Shown one piece after another: positions 43,203-52,268 of a DNA stretch of 64,000 bases. Positions within the stretch are counted from its first letter, which is position 1. Each line of letters starts with the position of its first letter. The notes beneath the pieces were generated by a model, which saw nothing but the letters and a program-made list of their open reading frames with translations, had not been told where the DNA came from and made no database searches. The DNA comes from Lactobacillus kullabergensis (GTDB lineage Bacteria > Bacillota > Bacilli > Lactobacillales > Lactobacillaceae). The stretch is taken from assembly GCF_000967195.1 (NCBI RefSeq), contig NZ_KQ033871.1:1048584-1112583 (forward strand). Direction: 5' to 3'. The translations under genes and the position numbers were made by a program.

Positions 43203-43388
43203 TCACTCTTTATATTTTTCATATGTTTTTTCAAAAATATCTTTTTTTACCGGCCATTTTTCACCATCAATGCCCGTTAATATCCAGTCACCAACATTGG
43301 CATGCATTATACCTTCATTTGTTTTTATATCGACTGGTTTTTTAGTTTGAAAAGCTTCTACAGGTATTGGCTTTTTGATATATTTCAT
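43203..43388 (-). CDS. Small phage-type protein
   Basis: A 61-aa protein (MKYIKKPIPVEAFQTKKP, GDWILTGIDGEKWPVKKDIFEKTYE). Closely similar short proteins are common in Firmicutes phages and prophages, with the conserved GDWIxTGxxGExxPxKxxIFxKTY pattern; the role is unknown. It converges on the DUF4231 gene with 4 bp between stop codons. It is another sign of phage-derived DNA near the tRNA-Ser region. Confidence 0.7.
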   Translation of the reverse strand: MKYIKKPIPVEAFQTKKPVDIKTNEGIMHANVGDWILTGIDGEKWPVKKDIFEKTYEKYKE

Positions 43389-43545
43389 GGTAAGAACTCT
43401 CCTAATAGAAATATTTAAGTAATTGTATCACATTCAATTTTAACAACAGCAAAGAAAATTATTTTTGAATAAAGCACTTATATTTTTGTAGTCGATTTTG
43501 ATTAAAATTTATTTAAAAATAAAAAAGTTCATATTTAAGACCATA

Positions 43546-43586
43546 AAATAGCCACCCTAAAAAACAAATCTTTAGAGTGGTTATTT
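43546..43586. terminator. Bidirectional terminator-like hairpin
   Basis: An AAATAGCCACCCTAAA/TTTAGAGTGGTTATTT hairpin. It is downstream of the remnant gene at 43629 on the minus strand. Confidence 0.7.
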
Positions 43587-43628
43587 ATATATTTAAAAAA
43601 CAATTAGATATCTTCACCATTAATCAAA

Positions 43629-43760
43629 TTAGTATTTTTTGAAAAAACCCTTACTACTTCTATCAATCTTAAATTGACCATTTATTCCAAACTTTCGTTT
43701 TATTACTTGTCCCATTGCCTTATTATAAAAAACAGTCAAATCAACAACTTTATTCATCAT
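43629..43760 (-). pseudogene. Remnant of a wall-binding (SLAP/SH3-like) domain
   Basis: A 43-codon frame, VDLTVFYNKAMGQVIKRKFG, ending SSKGFFKKY. It resembles the last domain of lactobacillus SLAP or endolysin proteins, has no signal peptide and is too short to stand alone. Probably the C-terminal relic of a surface protein or endolysin. Confidence 0.4.
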
Positions 43761-44105
43761 TAACTGCCATCAATTTAAGCAGTAAAACATCTGTTTAACT
43801 ATGAAATGCACCAAAAGATTCGAAATATTTTTTATCTTAAATTCTCCGAAGGGCGTTTACTAGACAAAATTAATTTTATGATTTTTTTAAGTTTGCTGTT
43901 AATCCCTTCTAATCAGGACATTTGCCTTTCAAACCTAGGAAAATCAAGTATCTTAAAATATTTTTAGAATCTAAAACGTTAGCTTGACAGGGAATAAAGT
44001 TTCATAATTTATAAAAAGACGCTTGAATCAGGCTTTATTGTTATAAAATTATAAATTGCTGGCCTTTTATTTCAGTGATAAAATTTAATGGAAGGTGAGA
44101 ATAAA
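43761..44105. other. No gene seen
   Basis: AT-rich, with no coding frame of note. The last 50 bp hold the presumed promoter and ribosome site of the secreted protein at 44106. Confidence 0.55.
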
Positions 44106-44582
44106 ATGAAATTAAAGAAAACATTGGTAAGATTAGTTTCTATATTAATATTAGTTGCCACTGGACTAGTCTTTTCTTCAAAAGTAGAGGCCAAATATGT
44201 AGGGCATAATGCTACTCCCACAGAACTAAGAGGTACTTGGTACGAATATAAAGGGCATAACAAATGGAATCATATAAAGATTACTAAACATGCATTTATA
44301 CAAAATGGTCAAGTCCTTTGTAGCTTGAATAAAAAAGGATATAAAAAATTACATGTCACGCGTTATAAGCAAAATGGCAGACCCTATTATGTCTTGAATA
44401 AGTTTAACTATCATTATCAAGAAGTTGGTTCTTTTTGGTTATCCAAAAGAAAAATTTATGGCAAACGTGTAATGAAATCATATTACAATATGGGATATTT
44501 CTCTGTCTATACAAGAAACAAAATAAAGCATGATTATTCTTATCAAACTAAAGGTAATTATAAGAAACAATTGGGCAAATAG
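44106..44582 (+). CDS. Small secreted basic protein
   Basis: A 158-aa protein from the ATG at 44106, which follows AAGGTGAG; the upstream ATG at 44088 overlaps that ribosome site. The signal peptide is LVRLVSILILVATGLVFSS with cleavage near VEAKYVG. The mature part is rich in Tyr, Lys and His (TPTELRGTWYEYKGHNKW, YYVLNKFNYHYQEVGSFWL) and probably beta. Similar small secreted proteins with PxxLRGTWY occur in lactobacilli, function unknown. Confidence 0.7.
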   Translation: MKLKKTLVRLVSILILVATGLVFSSKVEAKYVGHNATPTELRGTWYEYKGHNKWNHIKITKHAFIQNGQVLCSLNKKGYKKLHVTRYKQNGRPYYVLNKFNYHYQEVGSFWLSKRKIYGKRVMKSYYNMGYFSVYTRNKIKHDYSYQTKGNYKKQLGK

Positions 44583-44603
44583 TCAGTTGCCATCGGACAG
44601 TCT

Positions 44604-44650
44604 TCTGACAAAGAACTATTTTATTTCATATAAAATAGTTCTTTGTCAGA
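44604..44650. repeat. Perfect 20-bp inverted repeat
   Basis: TCTGACAAAGAACTATTTTA (44604-44623) and its exact complement (44631-44650) are separated by 7 bp. There is no T run on the plus strand. It lies 22 bp after the secreted protein gene and 100 bp before an IS3 relic, so it may be a terminator-like hairpin or a small transposon remnant. Confidence 0.8.
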
Positions 44651-44674
44651 TCGTGTTGATAAGGAGTAAATTAA

Positions 44675-44716
44675 AGAGAATCAAGCTGCTAATAAACTGT
44701 TTGATTCTTTTTCTTT
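44675..44716 (+). terminator. Terminator hairpin
   Basis: An AGAATCAA/TTGATTCT hairpin with a 16-nt loop followed by TTTTCTTTT. Confidence 0.7.
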
Positions 44717-44753
44717 TACTTTGTTTTTTGCCAATCTGATCTTGCTTAAAACA

Positions 44754-44963
44754 AACTTCAGTGCATTTTATCCCAATCATATTTGGTATTCAGATGTGAT
44801 AGAGTTCAATATCAAGGGACAGAAGACTTACTTGACGCCTATTCTTTACGGTTGCATCCATAAGATTATTTCCTATACCATTTCGTAGCTTAATTCTTAA
44901 ATTTGCTATCGACATGTTAAGGCAGGCTTCGCTCAGGTATCCAGCATTGGATGGCCTAACTTG
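44754..44963 (+). pseudogene. IS3-family transposase orfB relic
   Basis: One frame reads NFSAFYPNHIWYSDVIEFNI, GQKTYLTPILYGCIHKIIS, then stops, then FAQVSSIGWPNL. This is the start of the DDE domain of an IS3 OrfB (usually W-x-T-D-V-T-E-F, Y-L-S-P-I-L-D), with two internal stops and both ends missing. No further gene is seen up to the terminator at 45187. Confidence 0.7.
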
Positions 44964-45186
44964 TAATACTTAAACGGAAAATGTTTTATGGATTTGAAAA
45001 GAAGTTTTAAAAATCTGAATGAACTAATATAATGCAAAAATTCAGACATTGTTCCTGCTTTTTTCACAATATAACTCCAATGAGAATTTTTTATTCTATT
45101 GTCTAAATTGCTTTTTATTCAAGCTAATTATCTAAAACTTCATAGAATCAAACTTTATAGGCAAATCTGCCCTCAATATTAAAAAA

Positions 45187-45214
45187 GCCAGTAAAAGAAA
45201 TTACTTTTACTGGC
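45187..45214 (-). terminator. Terminator after the gene at 45269
   Basis: A GCCAGTAAAAG/CTTTTACTGGC hairpin followed by TTTTTT on the minus strand. Confidence 0.88.
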
Positions 45215-45268
45215 CTATCTTTGTGTCAGTGTCCTCATGGTCAAATAAATTCATACTTAGTTCTGCAT

Positions 45269-46189
45269 TTAAAAGACTCTGACTTTATGTAAATATTTGT
45301 ATTGCAATCCAGTTCCAACTATTGCTACCAATGCTCCTAACAAGTTTGCCGCCAACCAATTGATTGAATTGCCCTTGAACAGACACACTGCAACCCATGG
45401 TACAATGGCTATCAGATAGCCGCGCGCAGCCGTCATTAATAAAGTACCCCACTTAAAGCCTTTACTTATATTATTTGTAACAACTTTATTGTGTAAAAAC
45501 CTTTGAAATAGAACTGTACCCAAAACTATTAAAATAGTAATTAAAACAAATTGCCAAGCTTCAAATTTAACTAAGATGAATTCTTTATAAGAAAAATGAT
45601 TTGCCAAAAGCGCAAAACCACACGCAATATCAAAGAAAAAGCCTTGGTTGACATAACCCTTTTTGCAAAATTTAATACTAAAATCAACAGCATTTTTGCA
45701 GGTCTTGTTTGGTGATTCCTTTTGCCTGTCAATGACTTGATGATTAGTCAGGTAATGATATTGACAAGTTATTCCAATCAAAGCAGTAATTAAGCCAACC
45801 AGCAAAGAAATGGAGAGGTTAAATTTTCCCTGAGTATGCATACTAAGAGCTAGTAATGGTGCGTTTCCGATTACAAAAGACCTCACCCCAGTTGAAATCA
45901 AACTAGTATTGACGAAATACAATGTCATTTTTTGAGAATCAACCTTGTGTCGCAAGAAGTTTTGATAACGGATCACGCTAATGATTGCAACAACTGCTAA
46001 CAATACAAATAGCCAGTCAAACCAAATGACATAAAATAAAATTGCCAGAAGATAAAGGGTGCCATAAACCACGAGATCACCAATATGGTTAGTAGAATTA
46101 TCAGCTAAAGCAAAGTTATGTTCATGGTGCGCAATATCACGTATAGCTTCACCAACAGTCTCTTGCTTAGAAGTGTGATTTTTACTCAT
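45269..46189 (-). CDS. Internally duplicated membrane protein of unknown function
   Basis: A 306-aa membrane protein with about eight segments in two similar halves. The first half ends GNAPLLALSMHT...LLVGLITALIGITCQYHYLTNHQV, and the second ends IVPWVAVCLFKG...LLGALVAIVGTGLQYKYLHKVRV. A soluble N-terminus (1-35) has a His-rich AHHEHNF stretch. I do not recognise the family. The repeat suggests a transporter or lipid-related protein with inverted or parallel pseudo-symmetry. Ribosome site AGGAGG. Confidence 0.75.
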   Translation of the reverse strand: MSKNHTSKQETVGEAIRDIAHHEHNFALADNSTNHIGDLVVYGTLYLLAILFYVIWFDWLFVLLAVVAIISVIRYQNFLRHKVDSQKMTLYFVNTSLISTGVRSFVIGNAPLLALSMHTQGKFNLSISLLVGLITALIGITCQYHYLTNHQVIDRQKESPNKTCKNAVDFSIKFCKKGYVNQGFFFDIACGFALLANHFSYKEFILVKFEAWQFVLITILIVLGTVLFQRFLHNKVVTNNISKGFKWGTLLMTAARGYLIAIVPWVAVCLFKGNSINWLAANLLGALVAIVGTGLQYKYLHKVRVF

Positions 46190-46427
46190 TTTTTCCTCCT
46201 AAATTATGCCCTAACTTGATAAGAATAATTTTAAATTGGTTTTAATTAAAGTCAAGCTTTCTTTTAAAATAATTACCTTGCTAAAACTAATTTTAATAAA
46301 GCTCAAATTCTAAATTTCCTTTAAATTACAAATCTTAAGTTTTGCTCAAGAGTAGATTTTAATTTTTATGCTTTGCCCTGTTACTGTTAAAATACAATCG
46401 AATATAAATTATAGGTAGGGATTCGAT

Positions 46428-47009
46428 TTGAATATCAACTTTTGGGTAGCAACATTGTCTGCTCTAATACTAATACTACTTATCTTTAATGTCAGAAATT
46501 CACGACGTTTCAATTTATTTGATCACTGGCTTCATCATAAATTAATCAGAAGACGCGACGGAATCGGCTGGCAGATTATTGCATTTATAAACGATCCCAA
46601 ACTTTTAGTTGTTTTGGATGTATTTCTGGCAAGTTTTTTAATCAGTAATAATGAAAATTTACTTGCTTTTTGGGCATTATTTACTTTAGGCTTTACTGAT
46701 CTGATTGGTATCTTTTTAAAAAAATGGATGCGCAGAAAACGTCCAATCCTACATTCAGATTTAGAAGAAGGCTATAGTTTTCCAAGTGGTCATGTCCTAG
46801 GAAGCACTGTTATGGCTTTAATCATCTGGCGACTTTTTGCAGGACAATTAGGTAATAGACTTTTATGGATTTTGCTGGCAATTTGGCTAATGGTCGTCAT
46901 TTCTCGAATCAGTCTTAAAGCCCACTTTCCATCAGATATTATCGGGGCTACTTCTCTAGCTGTCTTTTGCTTTAGTATATCTCAACAATTACTTTTAATG
47001 GTTATTTAA
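46428..47009 (+). CDS. PAP2-family membrane phosphatase
   Basis: A 193-aa integral membrane phosphatase with five to six segments. The three motifs are KKWMRRKRP (K-x6-RP), FPSGH and SRISLKAHFPSDIIG, with the catalytic His residues present. Likely substrates are undecaprenyl pyrophosphate or phosphatidylglycerol phosphate. The ORF begins at TTG preceded by GGTAGGGATTCGAT. A bidirectional terminator follows. Confidence 0.9.
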   Translation: MNINFWVATLSALILILLIFNVRNSRRFNLFDHWLHHKLIRRRDGIGWQIIAFINDPKLLVVLDVFLASFLISNNENLLAFWALFTLGFTDLIGIFLKKWMRRKRPILHSDLEEGYSFPSGHVLGSTVMALIIWRLFAGQLGNRLLWILLAIWLMVVISRISLKAHFPSDIIGATSLAVFCFSISQQLLLMVI

Positions 47010-47045
47010 AAACAACCCCAAACTTTTGGTTTAGGGTTGTTTTTT
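47008..47045. terminator. Bidirectional terminator
   Basis: An AAAAACAACCC.AAAC/GTTTAGGGTTGTTTTT-type hairpin between converging PAP2 and lctP genes. Confidence 0.88.
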
Positions 47046-47074
47046 CCTTTATCGATAATTTTTTAACAATTAAA

Positions 47075-48628
47075 TTATAGGAAACTAAGCATCTTTCCTA
47101 ACACAAACACTATCACACACAATAATGCAGTGTACCATGCACAATGGGGCAGAGCTTTCTTAAGAATAACTCCTTCTTTACCCTCAAGACCAGTAGCTCC
47201 TGTAGCAATTGCGATGTTCTGTGGTGAAAGCATCTTACCAGCAGTAGCACCAACCATGTTAGCAGCTGCCAGCCAGTATGGACTTACTTTCAGCGCGTGA
47301 GCAGCTTGTACTTGCAATTCACCAAAGAGAACGTTAGCTGAAGTATCACTACCAGTGATAAAGATTCCTAACACACCGATGATTGGTGAAATTACTGGGT
47401 AAAATGCGCCAGTCAAAGTTACGAGACTAACCGCGATGACATCAATCATCCCGCTGTAGCCCATTACTTTGGACAATCCCACAATAGAACAAACCGTGAT
47501 AATTGTTTTAACCAATTGCTTGATCGTACTTGTCAAAACGGAAAACATTTCCTTAAATGACAAACCTTGAATAGCACCACCAATGATACTCGACAGTAAA
47601 ATTAAAGTACCCGGTGATGACAACCAGTCAATGTCAACTGGCTTGGCATTTGCACCATTATAGAAGTGGAAACTGGTTTTAACGCTTGCTAGTGCATTAT
47701 GAATTGCTGGGAACATTGATGAAGTGAAAATGATAAAGCAAAATACCAAAATAAATGGTACCCAAGCCTTGATTTTATCAGCAGTTGAAATTGGAGCTTT
47801 ATCGTCCTTTTCAGCACTAGCGGATGCAACTTCATCTTTGCTGCTGTATTTCTTAATAATAATTACTAAACATAGTAAACAAACTATTGAACCTACAATT
47901 GATGGTAGTTCAGGACCTAAATATTTAGTAATGAAAATTTCTGGAACCGCAAATGTTAAACCAGCTACCAAGGTGCAAACCAAAACACCTTTTCCTTTAA
48001 ATGACTTAAGTCCCTTACCTTCAGTCATCATGACCAAAACGAATGGAACTATCATCATTAAAACAAATAATTGTATAGCAATTAAATAACCTAACTCAGT
48101 AACTCCTAGACCTGTTACTTTAGCCAGAGTTGTTACTGGCAAACCAACGGCACCAAAAGCAGTAGGAGCAGTATTTGCTACCAAACAAACCACGGCTGCT
48201 TTAATAGGACTCATGCCCAACATAATTAGGATACTTGCAGGAATCGCTACCGCAGTACCGAAACCGGCAATGGCTTCCAAAAATCCGCCTAATCCCCATG
48301 CTAAGATCAATACTAAGAATCTCATATCCTTAGTAATTGAAGTTAACATAGACATTATTGTATCCATTCCCCCTGATTTTCTACTAATATTGTAGATAAA
48401 CAGAGCGGAAATAATAACATAAATTATTGGCCATAAAGCCATAATTATGCCATCAATTCCGGCAGTAATACTGTTTGAAAACGAAAAGTGGAAACCGACA
48501 ATACTGAGAATTATTGATAAAGCAAAGCCGATTAAGCACGACAAATCTCCTCGAATGCGAAAAACACCCAAGGAAAGTATCAGCCAAACGATAGGGATGA
48601 TCGCAAGAACTGTTTTAAGTATATCCAT
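47075..48628 (-). CDS. lctP: L-lactate permease
   Basis: A 517-aa permease of the LctP family with about 12-13 segments (WGLGGFLEAIAGFGTAVAIP, LVANTAPTAFGAVGLP, ITGSDTSANVLFGELQ, MVGATAGKMLSPQNIAIATGA). It moves lactate with protons, in lactobacilli possibly for export or for reuse. A cre-like site and a second cre-like sequence upstream suggest catabolite control. ATG follows GAGGAATAAAA. Confidence 0.93.
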   Translation of the reverse strand: MDILKTVLAIIPIVWLILSLGVFRIRGDLSCLIGFALSIILSIVGFHFSFSNSITAGIDGIIMALWPIIYVIISALFIYNISRKSGGMDTIMSMLTSITKDMRFLVLILAWGLGGFLEAIAGFGTAVAIPASILIMLGMSPIKAAVVCLVANTAPTAFGAVGLPVTTLAKVTGLGVTELGYLIAIQLFVLMMIVPFVLVMMTEGKGLKSFKGKGVLVCTLVAGLTFAVPEIFITKYLGPELPSIVGSIVCLLCLVIIIKKYSSKDEVASASAEKDDKAPISTADKIKAWVPFILVFCFIIFTSSMFPAIHNALASVKTSFHFYNGANAKPVDIDWLSSPGTLILLSSIIGGAIQGLSFKEMFSVLTSTIKQLVKTIITVCSIVGLSKVMGYSGMIDVIAVSLVTLTGAFYPVISPIIGVLGIFITGSDTSANVLFGELQVQAAHALKVSPYWLAAANMVGATAGKMLSPQNIAIATGATGLEGKEGVILKKALPHCAWYTALLCVIVFVLGKMLSFL

Positions 48629-48735
48629 TTTTATTCCTCCGACGAAATCAATTTAACAAGTGCTAAATTAATTTCTCTCACTTTCTAACATAGAACTTGA
48701 TAAAACTTATTAGACAACACTATATGAGTTTGTGA

Positions 48736-48749
48736 TGTAAGCGCTATCT
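48736..48749 (-). promoter_or_regulatory. cre-like site upstream of lctP
   Basis: TGTAAGCGCTATCT differs from the cre consensus at one end base. A weaker cre-like box lies at 48813-48826 (TGAAAGCGCTTAAG on the minus strand). Both lie upstream of lctP, suggesting CcpA control. Confidence 0.5.
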
Positions 48750-48841
48750 AATTTCATTATAGCACTATGTAATGCGCTTTTGAAGATGAATTTAACTTCA
48801 CAATCTTTTATACTTAAGCGCTTTCAATAATGTACACAAAA

Positions 48842-48869
48842 TAGCCCTAGCTTTATTAAGCTAGGGCTA
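48842..48869 (-). terminator. Terminator after degV
   Basis: A TAGCCCTAGCTT/AAGCTAGGGCTA hairpin followed by TTTTGT on the minus strand, 70 bp past the degV stop. Confidence 0.8.
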
Positions 48870-48939
48870 AATCACCTTTTTTTATATTCTGTTAGATAGA
48901 GAACAAGTGTAAAAAAGGAATTTTTTATTTGCCACAAAA

Positions 48940-49770
48940 TTACAAATCGTCAAAACCAACCATCAAACTTCCTTCTTCGGCATAAAACGTGCAAAGTCCC
49001 CTCATTGAGCGAATTTTGATCTCTGCTTCTGGATAAAGTGCTAAAATTTTTGCTTTTAAACTTTCAGCATCTTTTTCATTTTTACAATGATCAATAATTA
49101 AATTACCACCCTTGTATTTCATTTCACTCATTAATTTCAGCACCTCTTTAAAGGCACGCTTTATTCCACGTACTTTTGCTAAAGGCTCTAGCTTACCCTC
49201 TTCACTGGCAGTACCTACTACATCAATATTTAAAACTTTAGCGACTTTAGCCACGGCCATATTAACTCGCCCATTGAGTGCTAAATTATGCAGTGATTTT
49301 AATACGAACAACAAATGAGTGTGTGTCTTATAATCAGATATTTTTTGTTCCAAATCTACAAAACGAGTTTTGCTATTAACCAATTTCCGAATTTCTTGTA
49401 GAATAACTGAAATCTCTGGGCCAGCAGTCCTTGAATCAATCACAATTACATGGCTATCAGGATGATCTTTTTCATATATTTGTTTAGCTTGAAAAGCAGA
49501 TGAAAAGCTGCCACTAAGTCCACTAGTAATTGTCATCATTATTGCAAATTCAGATCCTTTTAAGGCCTCAAGCCACTCATTAATGCTGGGACAGGAAGTT
49601 TTGCCCTCCTCCGTGTTTTTCTCCATGCTGCTAATGAATTCATTGATATCAAGATTTTCGTCATCGACAAAATCTTTTCCTGCAATTGTCATAGTTAATG
49701 GCACAACAGTCAGATTTTCATTTGCTCTGTCATTTGCGCCAGAGTCTATTATTAACTTTACTTTATCCAT
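48940..49770 (-). CDS. DegV-family fatty-acid-binding protein
   Basis: A 276-aa DegV/FakB-family protein (KLIIDSGANDRANENLTVVPL, TSCPSINEWLEAL, MTITSGLSGSFSSAFQAK, VIDSRTAGPE, GRVNMAVAKVAKVLNI). FakB proteins hold a fatty acid for phosphorylation by FakA kinase and so feed exogenous fatty acids into lipids. It is a single gene here, with FakA elsewhere. Conserved fatty-acid-binding Ser in SGLSGSF is present. Confidence 0.9.
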   Translation of the reverse strand: MDKVKLIIDSGANDRANENLTVVPLTMTIAGKDFVDDENLDINEFISSMEKNTEEGKTSCPSINEWLEALKGSEFAIMMTITSGLSGSFSSAFQAKQIYEKDHPDSHVIVIDSRTAGPEISVILQEIRKLVNSKTRFVDLEQKISDYKTHTHLLFVLKSLHNLALNGRVNMAVAKVAKVLNIDVVGTASEEGKLEPLAKVRGIKRAFKEVLKLMSEMKYKGGNLIIDHCKNEKDAESLKAKILALYPEAEIKIRSMRGLCTFYAEEGSLMVGFDDL

Positions 49771-49899
49771 ATTTGTGTATCCTTATATAAATAAACTATA
49801 TATTCAAAAAGATATATAGCTAAATAATAAATCAAATACCAGAAAAAAGCGATAAAAATTTTTTTAATATTTTTTAACATTAGAAATCGGTTACAAATG

Positions 49900-49928
49900 T
49901 TTACATAATCACAAACTTAAGCTAAAAT
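49900..49928 (+). promoter_or_regulatory. Promoter of eno
   Basis: TTTACA (49900-49905), a 17-bp spacer and TAAAAT (49923-49928), about 85 bp before the eno start codon. Confidence 0.65.
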
Positions 49929-50014
49929 TTGTGATGTAGATATGGAGCGTGTGCTCCACTAATGTATGTACTTATAAAAATTTGTACAGCATTTATTATT
50001 TAGGAGGTTTTTAG

Positions 50015-51301
50015 ATGTTAAAATCAGTCATTGAAAATGTTCATGCACTGGAAATCTATGATTCACGTGGTAATCCAACTGTTGAGGCTTTTGTAACCTT
50101 ATCAAACGGTGTTGTTGGTAAAGCTGAAGTTCCATCAGGCGCTTCAACTGGTGAAAATGAAGCAGTTGAATTACGTGATGGCGGCAGTCGTGTAGGCGGT
50201 AAAGGTGTTTCCAAAGCCGTTGAAAACGTAAATACTAAAATTGCTAAGGCATTAAAAGGTCTGGATCCACATGATCAAGCAAACATTGACCGTGTAATGA
50301 TCGAATTAGATGGCACCCCTAACAAGGCTGAACTTGGTGCTAACGCTATTTTAGGCGTATCAATGGCTACTGCAGCTGCTGCAGCAAAAGACAGCCACCA
50401 ACCTTTATATAGATACCTTGGCGGCACTGATCTTGAAATGCCACAAACTTTCCACAACGTTATTAACGGTGGTGAGCACGCTGACAATGGTATCGACGTG
50501 CAAGAATTCATGATCACTCCAGTTAAGAAGACTTCTTTCCGCGATGGTTTTGAAAAGATCGTTAACACTTACCATACTTTGAAGAAAGTTCTTGAAGACA
50601 TGGGTTACGAAACTGGCCTTGGTGATGAAGGTGGTTTCGCACCTAATATGAAGAACTCTGAAGAAGCTTTGCAAGCTTTACACGACGCTATCGTTAAGGC
50701 TGGCTACAAGCCTGGTGAAGATATTGCCATTGCTTGTGACTGTGCTGCTTCCTACTTCTACAACAAAGAAGACGGCAAGTACCACTTCGAAGGTAAAGTA
50801 TTTAACGATGAAGAATTAGCTCAATACTACGACAAGTTACTTGACGAGTTCCCAGAATTAATTTCAATTGAAGACCCATACGATGAAAATGATGTTGATG
50901 GCATGATTAAATTTACTCAAAGCCACAAAGACAGAATTCAAATTGTTTTGGATGACTTCATTTGTACTAACCCTAAGCTTTTGACTAAAGCTATTAAGGA
51001 AGGTGCCGGTAACGCTTCATTGATTAAGTTAAACCAAATTGGTACTGTTACTGAAACTTTGGAAACTATCCGTCTTTCACGTAAGAATGGCTACAACACC
51101 ATGATTTCTCACCGTTCAGGTGAAACTGGTGACACATTCATCGCTGACTTCGCAGTTGCAGTTAACGGTGGTCAGCTTAAGACTGGTGCACCTGCTCGTT
51201 CTGAACGTGTTGAAAAATACAACCGTTTGCTCGAAATTGAAGAAGATCTTGGTGAAGGCGAGCGTCTAGCTACTTTCCCAGACAGTGTTGACAAAGATTA
51301 G
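50015..51301 (+). CDS. eno: Enolase
   Basis: A 428-aa enolase converting 2-phosphoglycerate to phosphoenolpyruvate. Landmarks are EIYDSRGNPTVEA, GASTGENEAVELRDG, the metal ligands in IEDPYDENDVDG and LDDF, LIKLNQIGTVTETLE, and the catalytic loop ISHRSGETGDTFIADFAV. A strong AGGAGG ribosome site and codon choice richer in GGT, AAC and TTC than its neighbours indicate high expression. Also a common moonlighting surface protein in lactobacilli. Confidence 0.98.
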   Translation: MLKSVIENVHALEIYDSRGNPTVEAFVTLSNGVVGKAEVPSGASTGENEAVELRDGGSRVGGKGVSKAVENVNTKIAKALKGLDPHDQANIDRVMIELDGTPNKAELGANAILGVSMATAAAAAKDSHQPLYRYLGGTDLEMPQTFHNVINGGEHADNGIDVQEFMITPVKKTSFRDGFEKIVNTYHTLKKVLEDMGYETGLGDEGGFAPNMKNSEEALQALHDAIVKAGYKPGEDIAIACDCAASYFYNKEDGKYHFEGKVFNDEELAQYYDKLLDEFPELISIEDPYDENDVDGMIKFTQSHKDRIQIVLDDFICTNPKLLTKAIKEGAGNASLIKLNQIGTVTETLETIRLSRKNGYNTMISHRSGETGDTFIADFAVAVNGGQLKTGAPARSERVEKYNRLLEIEEDLGEGERLATFPDSVDKD

Positions 51302-51312
51302 TTTTTAAACTC

Positions 51313-51342
51313 AAAAAGCCTGCAATAATGCAGGCTTTTTTT
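51313..51342 (+). terminator. Terminator after eno
   Basis: An AAAAAGCCTGCA/TGCAGGCTTTTTTT hairpin, 12 bp past the eno stop. It also faces the converging gene at 51358. Confidence 0.9.
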
Positions 51343-51357
51343 GTGCTATTTTTATGG

Positions 51358-51693
51358 CTAGTCGTCTATTTGATTAATTGCTTTTAGATAAGTAGTTTGA
51401 GAAATGTAGTTAATTTTTCTGACGTACTGCCCCTTGTGGTCGATCTTAATATATTGTCTACTCGGATCAAAACCACCTACTCTTTCAATTTTATATGGTA
51501 ATTTCTTACCAGTATCAGGATTATAGGCCTGAACGTTTAGATAATTTTGCGTATTTTTTGGCACCTGCGCATAACTAATTACTTCTGGAATAGCAGGATC
51601 AACTCTATCAATCCAAGAATTATGATCTAATGGAATTTGGTTAGTTATAATCAGAAAAAAGACATAAACTGGAACCAAAAATTTTTCGAACAT
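51358..51693 (-). CDS. YxeA-like (DUF1093-type) small protein, copy 2
   Basis: A 111-aa protein with an N-terminal membrane segment or signal (FLVPVYVFFLIITNQI) and a conserved outside domain (EVISYAQVPKNTQNYLNVQAYN, ERVGGFDPSRQYIKIDHKG). It resembles YxeA/DUF1093 proteins. It is a tandem duplicate of the gene just upstream (51716), 22 bp apart; conservation is high in the C-terminal 75 residues and low at the N-terminus. Function unknown. Confidence 0.7.
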   Translation of the reverse strand: MFEKFLVPVYVFFLIITNQIPLDHNSWIDRVDPAIPEVISYAQVPKNTQNYLNVQAYNPDTGKKLPYKIERVGGFDPSRQYIKIDHKGQYVRKINYISQTTYLKAINQIDD

Positions 51694-51715
51694 GGTATCT
51701 CCTTTTATCTAACTT

Positions 51716-52054
51716 TTAGGAATGAACTTTCTTTTGAAATTCCTTTTTGGAAACATATTTAATTTCTTTCACATACTGGCCTTTATGGACAATTTTAATA
51801 TATTGCCTGCTTGGATCATAGCCTCCTACTTTTTTTATTTTGTACGGAAGCTTTCTGCCGGTTTTAGAATCATAGGCTTGAACATTAAAATACTTTTGCG
51901 TATTTTTTGGTACCTGCGCATAACTATATGTTTCAGGAATCGCAACGTTAAAATAATCTATAATCTCATTGTGAACGAAAAAGGGCAAACAAAATAGAGC
52001 TGTGAGCGTTAATAGTGAAGCCACAATAAATTTTTTAACTGACATGAATTCCAC
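51716..52054 (-). CDS. YxeA-like (DUF1093-type) small protein, copy 1
   Basis: A 112-aa protein with a signal or anchor (KKFIVASLLTLTALFCLPFF) and the same domain as its neighbour (ETYSYAQVPKNTQKYFNVQAYD, KVGGYDPSRQYIKIVHKG). The ORF starts at ATG or at the Met four residues in (MSVKKF, after AGGAGGTGG). It is the upstream member of a two-gene tandem array. Secreted or membrane-tethered; role unknown. Confidence 0.72.
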   Translation of the reverse strand: MEFMSVKKFIVASLLTLTALFCLPFFVHNEIIDYFNVAIPETYSYAQVPKNTQKYFNVQAYDSKTGRKLPYKIKKVGGYDPSRQYIKIVHKGQYVKEIKYVSKKEFQKKVHS

Positions 52055-52268
52055 CTCCTAGATTAAAAGCGAATAAATTCGATTTTTTAAAATGATATAT
52101 TTAAATTTAGGTGTACTAATACACTACTATACCTATTTTACACTTTTCTATAATCATTTTAAATACAAAATTAAAACAAACTTGCAAATGATAATATTTA
52201 ATTTGCTAGCAAAAGTCTTATTTTTATGCTACTTTAAATTAAGTATTTATAACTAAGGAAGTAAAATT

